From Lepidurus packardi (taxonomy: Eukaryota; Arthropoda; Branchiopoda; Notostraca; Triopsidae), in NCBI GenBank assembly GCA_023053545.1, contig JAKZAN010000001.1, forward strand, positions 7,274,565 through 7,338,564: a stretch of DNA of 64,000 nt, in the 5' to 3' direction. A model generated the notes under the pieces. It was not told where the DNA came from, searched no databases, and saw only the letters and a list, made by a program, of their open reading frames with translations. Within the stretch, counting starts at the first letter, position 1, and each line of letters begins with the position of its first letter. Below, piece after piece: positions 29,665-42,420 of this stretch. The position numbers were made by a program, and so were the translations under genes.

Positions 29665-32600
29665 GCCTATTACCGTCGTTTCTTTCTTAACAGAAAGCGT
29701 TGAGGATGAGGAGTTGGGTTTAGTTTAATCCAGTTTAATTTCCCATAAATGATAAAGTTACTACACAGTACAAGCTGTATGAATTCTAGGCCCTTGCATC
29801 CAATATTACGAACTGGTTTCCTGGAGGTCGCAGCAATTTCCGTGTAAGAGACCCAGTTCGGGGCTCTCCGACCCGAACGGCAATTAACTTTTGGAACAAT
29901 GCGGGATTGAAACTGAAGAGCTTCCTTGTGGTGGGTTTTGAACTGTAAGTTGAGGTCTCTGAACGTGAATGGATTAGCTGGCGGTGGTCATCGTCCTTGT
30001 GCAACCTCGGTGAGCAGTGTCAGGTGGTAGCATTTTCGAGAGTGCCATATCTATAAGTACTAGAAGCTCCGACCAGAGACTTCTATCATGGCCTTTATGG
30101 AAGGAAACACCAGATGCGTGACACCTTCACCTCGTCACGGGATGACCAGCGTGAGAAGCTACGTTATCATCATTCCATAATTCCCGTCTACACAAAACTG
30201 TGGTAGATGAGTGATGATGCTACATTTTTTCCTTCTACGTGTTGACATAACCGGTGGAATCTCTGCAGTTTCAACCCTTCACAACAAGACATGGGACGGG
30301 GACCGTTGCTGTAATCTCGGAAACGCTTAGGCTGAGTAGCTATTCGGGTAAATCAGGTCATCAAAAATAAAACTAACAGCAAAATGACAGAAACTTTTTC
30401 GGAAGGGGAGAAAAAGCTCCTGTATGTCTTATACAGCATGACTTGACAGCTTACAGTTCAAACACGTTTTCTTTTTAATTACTTCACAATGAGGTCCTTC
30501 TGGGGACTTGCAGTTCAGCTCTATAAAAAGAAGCCTGAAATTCTCATGATTTCCTTGCCTTCTCTTTTAGGAGTTCGTTTCCAGGTCAGCCATGGTCGGA
30601 ATTCGGCTTCCACACAGGATAAGATATGTAACCCAAGCAATCACGTCAGTAACATACCTTGGCTGAACCTCGGTAACCAAGGCCAACCAACCTTCGGGTC
30701 GTCCGGACAACCCCAATACAAGTGGTACTCGAAAGCAATATAGATTTTCTTGTGCCAATAAGACACCCCAAGCCAAGCTTCTAGAACCCTGTTAAAACCT
30801 TAAAAGCAAATTCCCCCATTTTTTGGATGGAATATAGACTTGCTTGGAACCAGGAACTGTTAAAAAAAAAAGTGGATCAAAATCTTGATGCGGTTTGTTT
30901 TTGGCGGTTTTCTATCCATCGGAACTCAACAACTCAACATTTACAAGACTGGCTTAAAACCATGAAAACCCGCTTTATAGCAAATTCTTTGCCCTTGCCT
31001 TTTATTATCATGTGTGGTATGCAGCATGTTGGGTTGTGGAGTCATCACCCCCCTGTTGACCCAAGCCCATAAGATAAAGGTAAAGCAGTAGAACGCTATA
31101 GGACACGGAAGAAGTGGAAGAACTAAAAATAAAAAAAAGATCGAAGACGGCCATCTGTACCTATTTGACTCCACTACCAAAGTGCTATAACCAGTATACA
31201 GCCCTGTAACATAACAAGCCGAGAGAGCTTAAAAGTATGCGCAAGCTAAACTAAGCAAAATAAAAAGAGCTTCCTTATGTAAAAGGTATTAGGACGAAAC
31301 CCGGGTTCGATTGTCTACACTCGAATCCAAGTAGTTACGCATTGTCCTCGTTTTTCCTACCTCTCTCCAGATAAAAAAATAAAATAGGGAAAAGGAGAGA
31401 GGAAAAGAAAACCGGAGAAATGCCATCAGTGACAAGTAACAAAACGTTAAGACGAATCTGTGCTTATTATTACGAAAGACTTTTATAAGCACGTAAAGCG
31501 GTCCAGTCTAAAACGGTAACACCTCCGCAACCAAATTCTCGGTGAAAGGACATTTTCTTTTTTTATTCCCTTTTTTTTTGTCAGGAAATCTTAGCCAAAA
31601 AAACGTGGTTCTTTTAGTGGCCATGTTCAAAGGGCCGGGAAAATCCCGTTTTTTCTTTAAAACCCTGTCACCCAGACATTACGAAGTTAACAAAGTGTGC
31701 TGTACTATTTTCCTATGTGGTTAAGTGTGCACGGCGCAGTGGAGTATTGGGTGGCGATTACCCGGGAGAGAAAAAGTTTACTCCACGTGTAGATCTTGAA
31801 GAGCACCATAGCTACGAAACTTTTTTTTACTTTAATTGCAAAGGATGGAAGACGCAACTAAATGTAATTACACACATTGCCTCAACAAGTGGGTAATGAT
31901 ACAAGTTTCAAAGAGACGTAGGTTCATTAGCTAAATGAACTTTGGATTCCCAAAACAGACGGCCTGGCCTGGTCTGTTGGGTCTTTCCGTGCCGCAGTTA
32001 ATAGGCAAGTCAAGATAAGTAAATGGACCTTTGACCTCTAGCCTTTTCGTGCTAGGGACGGTGCATGCAATGAGGTCATGCATGATAGGGCATAGTAATC
32101 AGCTTGCCTCTCGCCCTCCTTATATATACTCTACCTTATCTTGTACCTCTCATACGTTCTCTAATAACTAGGAAGCATTATAGGAAACGAGCGCCCACTA
32201 TCAAGTCCTTATATGGCACACACACTAATATTCCGGGCAACTAGTCGAGTTTTCCTATGTCAACTTGTGTCTCCCCCAGACTTTCTATATACTTTCCCTT
32301 CCTCACGTCCTACAACTCTAAAATAGAACATAAATCATATAGGACCACCTGTTACGCATACTTCTGACTAGAACCTGGCGGAGCCAAACCGGGGCTGTTA
32401 CATTACCTTACCCCATACCTTTTACTCGAGAAACTTTTTCACGTGCGTTTTTAATTCCTCCAGCAATTCAGGGCGTGCCTAGGAATGAGATCAATGATCA
32501 ACCAAGAGGGACAGCGACAGATGAGCTAGAAAGCGGCTACGGGATCGTAAATAGTTACCCTGCTAAGGTACTAAGTCTATACAGGTTCAGTCCATTTATA

Positions 32601-33066
32601 GGAAGTACGCAGAACGCCTGCGCAATGGGTTTCTTGGAAATGTGTTGACAACTTCTAACCTAGGTGGCTTAATAAGTTGATTTATGATTGCTCCCAATCC
32701 TCCTACGAAACCTCCACAGAATACGGTGATGCTCCACGGAATAGATGCAAAACTCATCATCATCCTTATTTAGTGGAAAGGTACAGACAGATATTTCGCG
32801 CAATCGTAAGGGCAACGTCTTGTAACGCAAATACGCAAAAGTAATTTACAAAAAACGAATTGCACAACAAGATAAACAGCAAATACAGAAACCATCCCCT
32901 TTGAGCTATCAACTTTGTATATGTCCTAGTTTACTGTCATCAAGTTTCGCCCGAAAGTATCAGTTACCGCGCAATCGCAGCTATACTTTCTCACATCGAA
33001 TTGAATGCTAACATGGGCGTTAAACTTTTAGCCACCAAAATAAACGAAAACGTAATACTAATACCG
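29665..33066. other. Gene-poor intergenic region
   Basis: No recognised gene or repeat. The open frames are short, overlapping on both strands and without domains. Confidence 0.4.
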
Positions 33067-33173
33067 GGCTTCACTGGCTGCACTGGTGCAATACTTTTGG
33101 CCCCCCGTGTGTCAAACGTGTATATACTTAAACACGCGAGTGCAAAATTATTGCACCAGTCCGGCCAGTGGAA
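33067..33173. repeat. Imperfect inverted repeat
   Basis: Arms of about 31 bp, left CACTGGTGCAATACTTTTGG and right the near complement (ACTGGTGCAATAATTTTG), are separated by ~40 bp that itself contains CGTGT/ACACG pairing. It may be a small MITE or a cruciform-prone site. Confidence 0.45.
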
Positions 33174-34685
33174 CGCGCTATAACATTGATTATAACAATA
33201 ATGTCATAACTTTTTTCTCGTGTTCTTGGCTCAATGTATGAACGCAGCCAAGGTACTAAGCTTGTTTGCTATATTGTTTCAGCTATTTTTTTTTTTACAT
33301 TTGTGCTTACCCTGACCTGCCATCTTAGAAAAAGTGCAGGGGCTTAAGCCCTAGTTGGGAACGAAGCAAGTTTTTTGGCTTTGGGGGTGCAAAAAACGGC
33401 TGAACTACGCTTTTTACAGGTATGCCTTCTACCTCAACCTTTAGACCCGGAGGAGAGATTAAACATAGGATTATTTATAAATAAAAAGATGGATCATTTA
33501 TTTTTTAACTTGTAACCACTCCAACCACATTACCACATATTACCTTAGGTCGCAAGGGAAGTTCCTAGTCAATGCCTGTTCAAGGAAGAGATATTTGAAA
33601 TTTTGCTGGCACACAGCTTCATCACATCTGCTTGTATCTTCTTTCCATGGATTCTCTGGCAAGAGGTGCTGGGAAGGGGGGACATTTCGCCCTACATTAG
33701 CATTCCAGGTAAAAGGGAATTCGAATGGTTAATATTAAGAACCGAAGGGGACATGAAAGCGCGGCAATCCTACTGAAATGCAACTAGCTTGCAATTTGGT
33801 ACCGGGTCTTGGGTCCCGCAGCCCGGAGGTGGTCAAAGGTAAGAGGTAAAACCGTTGCTTGCACTAGCTCGCCTTGTCTTGTTAGTTGGGAAATAACCTT
33901 GGGCGCCAACTAAGCTCGGCCCTGGCCTGGTCCGACATAATAACGGACAAAAAGAAGGGCATACACCAGCAAGAAAAGACGAGAGAAGAGAGAGGGAGAG
34001 AGAGAGGCCAGCGGCGCCAACAGCGAGATCAGATATTAGAACGGGTAGGACCGGAACGATTGCGAGCAAAGAGCAAACGAACCGAACTAACAAACGTGAA
34101 GGGAGAGGATTATGAAGTTGACCTCCAGGGACCTTTCAGGTCGGCGACCCTGCCCTCATTTAACTATTTGTACCCTTGCCTGGATGGATTGGGACAACTT
34201 AATAAAAACGGGTGATTTTATTTTACAATTAAAAAAAGGTTAGGCAACATTTGGACAAATCAGGAAAAGTCACTAGACATTCGGCGCGGCCTGGGAAGCA
34301 CCACGCAGCGCCACATATCTGCCAACGTTCGATGAATAAACATGAATCACTCCTAGCAAAAGCTGAGCAAAAGACTAATACGATAATCCCAGGGCTTACA
34401 AGTTAACAGTTTACTTTTCAGCAAAGAAAATTAGCGATTACTCGATAACACGTAACCCAATTGTCTCCAAGTTCTCCTTTAACTAAGAACTAATTATAAA
34501 TAATGCACCCAATTTTCAACTTTCAAAACAAAAGTCAATATCGAACTTCTGACCCTTTTAGCATGCAAAGTTACACTGTCCTTCGGCAATGTCTCAAAGA
34601 ATAATAACAAAAAAGTAAATAATTGCTTTTTTAAAAAAACGCCAAAAAAAACTAACATATGTTCAGTAGCATGGGGTGCTAAATA
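33174..34685. other. Gene-poor intergenic region
   Basis: A purine-rich GAGAGA stretch near 33980-34010 is the only compositional feature. No gene was recognised. Confidence 0.4.
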
Positions 34686-35244
34686 CAGTAAATGACGCTT
34701 ATTGTGATAGCTGGTTATCAAAATCAGCCGTTTATGGAATCAAATTTTGAAGGACCGATTCAAAATGATCAAATTCATAGCATTTTAATCGGTATCACAC
34801 TTTCGGATAATAGAATCAATTCAAAAAAAATTTCCCATGTGGAACGAAACTACAGTAGTGATTGCTACATGGACTTTACATATTGACCAATGACATTGAT
34901 TTTACGTCGTTTTGACCAATCCTGTCATCTTCAGCCTATTACTCCGCTTAGGAAGACATCCCTTCAGAATGCCCTGTCAATTAAACGAGCAGGTTATTTA
35001 ATTGAATGACCATTTCCTTTAATTGACTGGAAAAAAGTAGGGTTCACATGCACAGTGTCAGTTGTGCTTTAGACGTGTGGTTATAATAAAAATGGCGACA
35101 AACAAGAAAAGTGTTGATTTCGTTTCACGCGCCGATTAATTGTAGCATTTTATTGCACATTTCCAATTTTCGGTAATTATAATCTCCGCTTAATAGAATT
35201 AATATTCACTTGACAAACGTGATCACAATAAGCGGCATCTACTG
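34686..35244. mobile_element. Tc1/mariner-pogo-type MITE
   Basis: Ends read CAGTAAATGACGCTTATTGT at the left and CAGTAGATGCCGCTTATTGT at the right (complement). They are flanked by TA on each side (34684-34685 and 35245-35246). CAGT-starting ends with a CGCTTAT motif and TA duplication fit the pogo/Tigger branch. Subterminal TCCGCTTA repeats occur near 34947 and 35188. The 559-bp body has no transposase. Confidence 0.65.
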
Positions 35245-38200
35245 TACTCTAATGCAGGAAAATGAGAAAATATTACGATGTACCGGTAAACAGAGTACGT
35301 AGTTTCGAACTTTTCTTTCTTACAACTGAAGTATACTACATAATGTTAGGGCATGTTACGCTGGCTGGTCTCTTTTTATGTCTTATGATAAGACAGAACA
35401 CATCAGGACATGGCGAGGTAACGCGTCTTTACGAGCACGCTCGAAGGCGCTCAAAAAGATATGGGAAGTCACTGGCAAATATAAAAAGCAAGCACGTACA
35501 AGCGTGAAGCCCACCTGACCTTTGCTGAAAGGTCAAAAGATCTCGAAAGGCGCTTAGCTCATCTTAGCACCGAGCTGGGTCTTCTTATTTCGTCAATAAG
35601 CCTTCATTTCCCCTCTGAACTATGCCCGGACTTGTGCGTCTCGTGGCTTGTAGCCTCTTCTAGCACGGGTGCCTGACTCTGACTTGCTGAATAGGCTTGG
35701 GCCAAAGGTCGAAGGTTAAAATCGATACTTTATATTATGCATCTACTTTCCACGCTTGTAAACTTAATAATGCTGGTAGCTTTTTTATTACACATATTTA
35801 ATTATGGTATAGTCTAAATTATGGTTCGATGTTTACAAAAAACAAGCGGGTAATTTCCTACTTGTCTCTTATACAACGAACCCGCATAAATGCCCTTCCT
35901 CCGTTCACTTTCGAGTCTAACCTGTTTTTAATAACCTTTACGGATAGCGTCAGCTTTCCGGTTTATATGCATAAGCCGGATACACTAGTTACATACATAA
36001 TACTACAAATATAACTATATAAATATATTAAACTAACTTATATGAAAAACTAGACCGGTTCTTCGTGTTCTACGCATACACTTGTTATCTAAACGAGCAA
36101 ATCACTATCCACTGAACCGGTCAAGTTGGACGGGAATGGCCAAACAAGGTCCAACCGTTCATAATGACAAACTCCATTGCCCTCTGACCAGAACTCTCTA
36201 TACAGTTTCAACAAATTTCCCAAAACAAAAAATTATTTACAATAGACTGGTTTACCCGAACAAGGTGAACCACGTAAGGGAGGGGCTTTAACCTTCTACC
36301 CGAAATGAGATAAGCCTGCATGAAGCCCTAAACTTAACATTTCATAAAGGGTCAGCTCTACAGAAGACCCCAAACAAAAAAGGATGGATATATTTGTAGC
36401 CTTTTCCCCCTTGGACTATCAACTGACAAAGGGACACGAAGATGCTATTAGTTCTACCTGTCTGCATCTCCTCCCCCCAATCCTGCAAGCATCCTTGACA
36501 TGCGACCTCCAAAAGTTGGAAAGACGGAACATAACCAAATATATCACTGCCACAAGTAAGGCAGACAAGGGGGGAAGACGTTCAGCTTACCTTGGCATCT
36601 AGGAGTAGCGTCGAGTTCGGTTTGCTCGGCGTTTTAACCCCTGGGTTTTTGGCGTTGCAATGTTACAGATCTGTAGGAGTCCCAAATATAACTTTGGGAG
36701 GCTGCAAACCGCAGTGCCAAAAGGTTAACCACTTTTCCTCTAAGTTTAAACCTGTCACTAATTACAGCTGTTATTTTCGCCGCCGATGTCACTCACATAT
36801 TCGGAACTCGACTATTCTACCCTTTTTCTTCAACTTGAGAAAGTTTGTAAACTTATAAAGGTAACAAGCTTGAAACCGGTGAGCCACACACTTGTAAAAC
36901 GCAAAGGAAAGTTGGTCAATAGAACTACGCCAAATGACGTGAAAGGAATAGAACTAAGCCAATGCGAAAATTAGATTAGTGAGTCGATCTCCCGGCTTTC
37001 TCAGCTTGCTGTGACACCACAAGACACGACACGGTTTCTGACCTGACAGTGCAGGCAGAAAAACGAAAAACAAACCGCGAAGGCCCCAAACCGGGCCCAA
37101 GTCATGTGGGAGGCGGTTCCCTTAGCTCTTAAAACTCAATGGCCGTTCTTAGAGAAGCAAAAAAAAAACGGGGAAAGAAGTCATTAAAAAAACGTAACGT
37201 TAAATACTGGATCCATTCCATGATGTGAAAACTAACGCCGCGTTTTCGGAACCTGGGAACATATCATTGTTGACATCTGAAATTCTGGGTATTTCTTTTT
37301 ATTTCGCGCGCTGATTATACAAACAAAAAGCTAAGCCAAGAACTAGAGTGACCAGGTAGCTCATTTATTATGGTGCATTATAAGCCCACTGTCCTTGTTT
37401 AGAACTGGAAGCGAGCCTAGCACAGGTCACGCAGCGCTTTGGGGCCGGAATTGTATTCTAATTGAATTTAAGTCACACTGTTGTGACGTAGACCGAGTTT
37501 CCCTCCCTTCCTTCTGTATATACTGTCACACGAACTTGAATTAAAGTTGTACAATTATTGAAGCGAACTGAGTTTTTCACGGTAGAGCGTTCATAGATAA
37601 GTCTTTTTCCCTTTCTATGATTGTATTTCCTTCAGAGCTACCAGCCATTTTGCCGACCCAAGGTCAGAACTGGAACTTACAGTTATAAACTGTTGGCGCC
37701 TGTGCTGCCCGTTGTAAAGCCGGGAGAGAACCCTCATCAACGCGACCTCGCAGGATACACAAGCAAAGCTGCAATAAAGGGCGTGTCTCGTGTTGCGAGC
37801 TAGCTTCATTATTTGTTGTCTTTAATGTCTTGGTGTGAAACATCTACATTACGGGAAACAGCTAGCCTATTTACGTTCAACGTTGGGAATTCTTATCGTG
37901 CTTGACTGCTACTTGTTCTGCATAAAAAAACTTGACCGCATCCGCTCGGCACGAGGCGTGACAATTTAACCCGCTTATTTTTTAGGAGACCAACACAGCG
38001 TAAGAAGAACAGGAGCTATTTCTGGGTCAAAGCAAACCACGCCAGGTTCTTTCCTATGGACACAATTTCGCTTTCTGTTTCGTTAGGTTAGGATGAAGTC
38101 GGCTCTACCGTTTTAAGCCTTTTATACAGTACACAAATTTCCTACACCTTCAGAGGCTTCAGACGGAACGAACATAAAAAAATTGGGGAATTACCTTTTG

Positions 38201-38955
38201 TTGTGTAGGTTTTGTTCAGGCAAGCAATGTTGAAATTTGAATGCAAAACACATTAGAAACACGTCTGGCTAATGCAGCACGATTGTCACTTTTCCTTATC
38301 ACTTAGAGAGTAAACAAAAACATTAGCCCAGCGAACTTGACTAAACTACTACTTGTCTTGTTGTTTCCAACTCTGCGTCTGGCCCGGGAATGAACCATGA
38401 GCGAAGGGGAGGGTTCAGAGTTCATGACCTGGCCCAATGACGTCATTAACACGGTGGAAAATGAGGACAGCATTCTCTCTTCTCTGCAACTCTCTCAGGG
38501 CGTCCTTCTCGGGCTGCTGTGGCAAGCGTTCATCTAAAAAGCAGAAGTAACTTGACCTGAACGCCACCTAGAGGCATATCCATAGCTAGGTAAACCCGCT
38601 TTTCTACGTGCTCGACCAAGTCAAAAGATTTCCGTGTATTACGATGCTTATCGGATTTAACCACGACCTACAAATCGCCACTTGCTCCCCGCCCACTTCG
38701 TAGTGTTTAGTGTCTTAGTGTGTCCGTTTCGCTATGCATATTTGCGCAAAATGTTGTTGGAGTCCTCCACACTCTTTTAAATTATCAAACACCCTATGGA
38801 ATGAACCATCAAATGCATGGTCGACATGAACACTCATACATCCTGCACTGAATCTAAGCTTTCGGGTGTGATTAATGTGTCTTGTCCTCCACGCCTTGGT
38901 TATGCAATACAACTTACATTACGGACCATATGGGTTGAAAACGAATAAGCATATT
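35245..38955. other. Gene-poor intergenic region
   Basis: No gene or RNA recognised. The right-hand end would include the 3' UTR of PPP4R2. Confidence 0.4.
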
Positions 38956-40641
38956 TTATGTCTCTTCCATCACGGATGATGCTGCGGCTGCTGGCTCGCT
39001 AGCATCTGACACCGAAGTTACGTCGCTATTAAGCTGCCCGGCGTCATCCGCCAGGCTTTCTTGAGGCTCTGCTTCTCGGGACTGAACGGAGGAAGTAGTC
39101 GAGACCTCATCGGGTAAATCTTTAGGTAATTCTTCAACAGGAACCAATTCCTATCAAACCAAACTTGAATTACACTGTTGTACCACAAATTAGGACGTAC
39201 TTGAGCTTGCTTATCGGGACTTTTGATCCGAGCTACTTTAAACTCTCTGGCTTCTTCCCCACCCTCGCCTTCTTTTTCCAATTCTAACGGTCTTTTGCTC
39301 CCCACGCAACTATCGACGCCGTTGTCGGCCTCAGAATCGGACACTAATTGTAATTTCTCCATTCCAGCATCGTCTTCAACGTCCGCGGAACTTTCCAAAC
39401 CACCATCAGCTTTGGGACTGTCGCTTTCGCTACTGCTAACGGTGGTGGCGGCTTCTGGAGATGGGGCAGACGTCTCTGGATCTGTTACTGAACTGGAAGG
39501 CTCTTTTTCCACGTCCATGGAACGAGCTTCGTCTTTGCTAGTGTCTACAATGGGCTCTGAAACTGCAGGAAGAGCCCCAGCCTCGGCAGTCGGCTGCTCT
39601 TCCTTTCTTTCAGAGGGTAAACCAGGATCTGGGTTGGTTTTGGGCTTCGCTGTTGAAGCTTCGTTTCGATCTTCTTCCTCGGAATCCGAAATTCCCGAAT
39701 CAGCTGCCGATATAACGAATACAAATTAATGATTCTTTGATGCGGTTTTCTAAAAAAATTACCATCCGATCCTGACGCTCTGTACGAGGGCCTGTTGGGC
39801 CCTACAGGGTCGGGATAGACCGTCATAACGTGACCTAACATGGCTTCAGCCTCTGATGCTATTGGTAATGCTCTAGCTTCACTGACATCAGCTGATACCT
39901 GCGTTTGGTTAGAGCTGCCTACTTCGGCGTTATCATGAGATCCTTCATTCCCATTTAATATTGGCATGCTGTTTTCGTCCACTCTACGCCTGCAACAACA
40001 AAAACATGATGAGGAAGTTCGATGGGAAATCTCGGAAAGACTTACGCTTGTCCGGGCTCAGATGTACTGACCACCAATAAATTCTTTTCTAAACCTCTCA
40101 TAAACTTGTCAGTTCTTTTGTAGTGTCGCTTGGGAGTGGTGAGAAGTTCGCAAAGCCGTTGGATTGAAAAGGGTGCACTAATAATAGAACGTACAAGAAC
40201 ATGTAATAAAAGTACAAGAACGCGTAATATATGACTTGCGCATCTTACTTGTTAAAATAATCAAATTGCTCCAGTAATTTATCTCTCATAGTTTGGTAGT
40301 TAAAGGGATCTACATTGGGGCATGGTGGAAAGTCTTCTGTGGGGCAGGATGCATGAAATGAAGTCAAAACTGTATCTAGTTTTTGACGCAGCAAATATTT
40401 GATCTTGGACCACGGGAAAACCGTGTCCCCAGTTTTGGCTACATGAAATAAAAAGTCTTCCAAAGATTTTGGAATCTCTTCGGGCTTCTTCGTTTCGTAC
40501 TCTGGACAGGAAACAACAACAAAGAAAAATTAGCGTTTCCAAGGAAAATTTTGCATTTTTGGACCCAAAGAAATTACAAAGATATAAAGTAGAGATAGCC
40601 TTACCACACAATTCACTTAAAAAAGATTCTAGGTTATCCAT
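38956..40641 (-). CDS. PPP4R2: Protein phosphatase 4 regulatory subunit 2
   Basis: Exons from the 5' end: 40641-40605, 40501-40249, 40177-40046, 39989-39763, 39703-39201, 39150-38956. Phases agree and give 448 residues (human about 417). The N-terminal ~150 residues are the conserved catalytic-subunit-binding part: [60 protein letters not shown] and [16 protein letters not shown]. The remaining ~300 residues are acidic, serine/threonine-rich and low in predicted order, with a KR basic patch ([23 protein letters not shown]), as usual in the family. PPP4R2 joins PP4c and PPP4R3 and acts in DNA-damage recovery, centrosome and snRNP maturation. All introns are GT-AG and mostly 50-110 bp. Confidence 0.93.
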
Positions 40642-42420
40642 AGTTGGTGAATTAAGTGTCAAAACTGTTGACAAACAAACAAAGCAGAAAAAGCCTCCTT
40701 GGAACTTGCGTCACTGTTCGCCCAGCTGCTTGGAACCGTTCGTCTCCGTAGTACGTCTAGCCGCCGTTACAACAATGTGAGTAAAAGGAGAACCGCGAGA
40801 TTCGAAATGGTAGAACCCGAAATAAAACCTCGTAGTAAATTGAACCTATCCAGTTTAAACATAAAGTAAACCTGATCAAAGTTCATACTAAAATAATGTC
40901 ACAATAAGGGAGAAATGTTAACAAAAATATACGGTTACCGCGGTACCGTAACTTGTTCTGGATGAATTGGTTTTCACCTAATAGTTTCTGTAGGCCTTTC
41001 GGAGACAATTTAGGATATTACGTATTATAGGCTACATAAGAACATTGGCTAGTCCGATCGTTCCGAAAGCGACAAACGCATAAGGCGGATTCAGCCGTCT
41101 TGGGAGATGGCTGAATATCGCATAGAACCATATCAGAGCCTTATTTTGCTTCAAGCGGGGTATTTTAGGCTAAGTTAGATTATAAAGGTTAGGTTAGGTT
41201 TGGAGTTGCAACGAGCTTGCTCAAAATTTCGTCAGCGAACAGCGAATTCGGTCACTTTTATTATTTGGCGAGCGCAAGGGAATAGCAGTGAGTAATCGCT
41301 ATTTTGAGCACCATCTAGCGGCCAATCTTTAAGCTATATGAGAAAGTTTAATCAACAATTTCGTTCAATAATAAGATCAATAGAAAGCTTGTTTCAGAAA
41401 AATAATAATCTTTATAAAAAAAATCAGAAATATTAAATGTCAAAAATAGTCGACAATGTGCCCGTTAGATGGCACAGTTTTGACTAAAAACAGTCCAACA
41501 ACAACATTTCGTTTAATAAATTTCCACACTCCACGTTTAATAATATTTTACACTCTACGGTGATTTTTGTAGTTTTTGTTGGGATTTATGTTGGATAGCC
41601 AATTACAATAAAGAATCCAAGTTTGTAGAAATTTCGTTTTATTATTGAAAGTTGTAGTTCTTTCAATAGATAGCGTTTCAAATCGAGCGAAAGAGCGAGC
41701 GCCAGCCGTTCTTTTTTTAGAATTTCGAGCGAATGAGCGATTCGCTCACGAAAACATGCGATGTCAGCTCGAAAAAAAAACAAGCGATCTGCAGCTCTGG
41801 TTAGGTTAAATAAGGTTAGGTTATTCTAATGGTTCTAAGTACCCTGCGGCGTAAACTGTGGCAATGCCTGGGGAGAAAAAACAAACCACGTTCACCGCTG
41901 TGGGATTTCTGCGGTTGCTGAAAATTCCAAGAGTCGCCTCCTTCAACATGGCTGAATCCGCTTTCATGCGTTTGCTGCTTTCTAAATTCGAAACGGTCGG
42001 GCTACATAACGTGAAATTTGTACAATACTATCACTTCAATAAAATTAGATTCGAGTTGTATTGGAAATCGCATTGATAGCCTTTCCCGATATCTTAAATG
42101 AATAACATGTAAATGTTTTAAGTATAAATATGCGTCTCGTTTGCTCACGTACAATACATATGTCACAACCCTGATTCACCGAGAGGCCGGCATTACAGTA
42201 GGACAATTTTGGCCATAGGGTATGTTAAGATTCGAAAGGAACCTCGCGGATTTAGGTATACATTACTTACATATTTCAACCCTGCACATTAATTTTGTTA
42301 CATTTCTTAAGTTGTCATGTTCTTCCATTCTTCTCAGGTCCATCCCGACTAGATTGAGGTTGACTTGGCAAATGGCGATTATACTGAAAGTTTACGGCAT
42401 ACATTTGTTTCTGTTAATAC
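40642..42420. other. Intergenic between PPP4R2 and the RhoGEF
   Basis: Contains short GGTTAGGTTAGG stretches (about 41187-41200 and 41799-41822) and clusters of GAGCGA. No gene was recognised; small plus-strand frames at 41858-42076 and 42222-42494 lack domains. Confidence 0.4.

Noticed and set aside
39223..39729. Plus-strand 168-codon serine-rich frame
   Set aside because: It is the antisense shadow of the acidic/serine-rich PPP4R2 exon.
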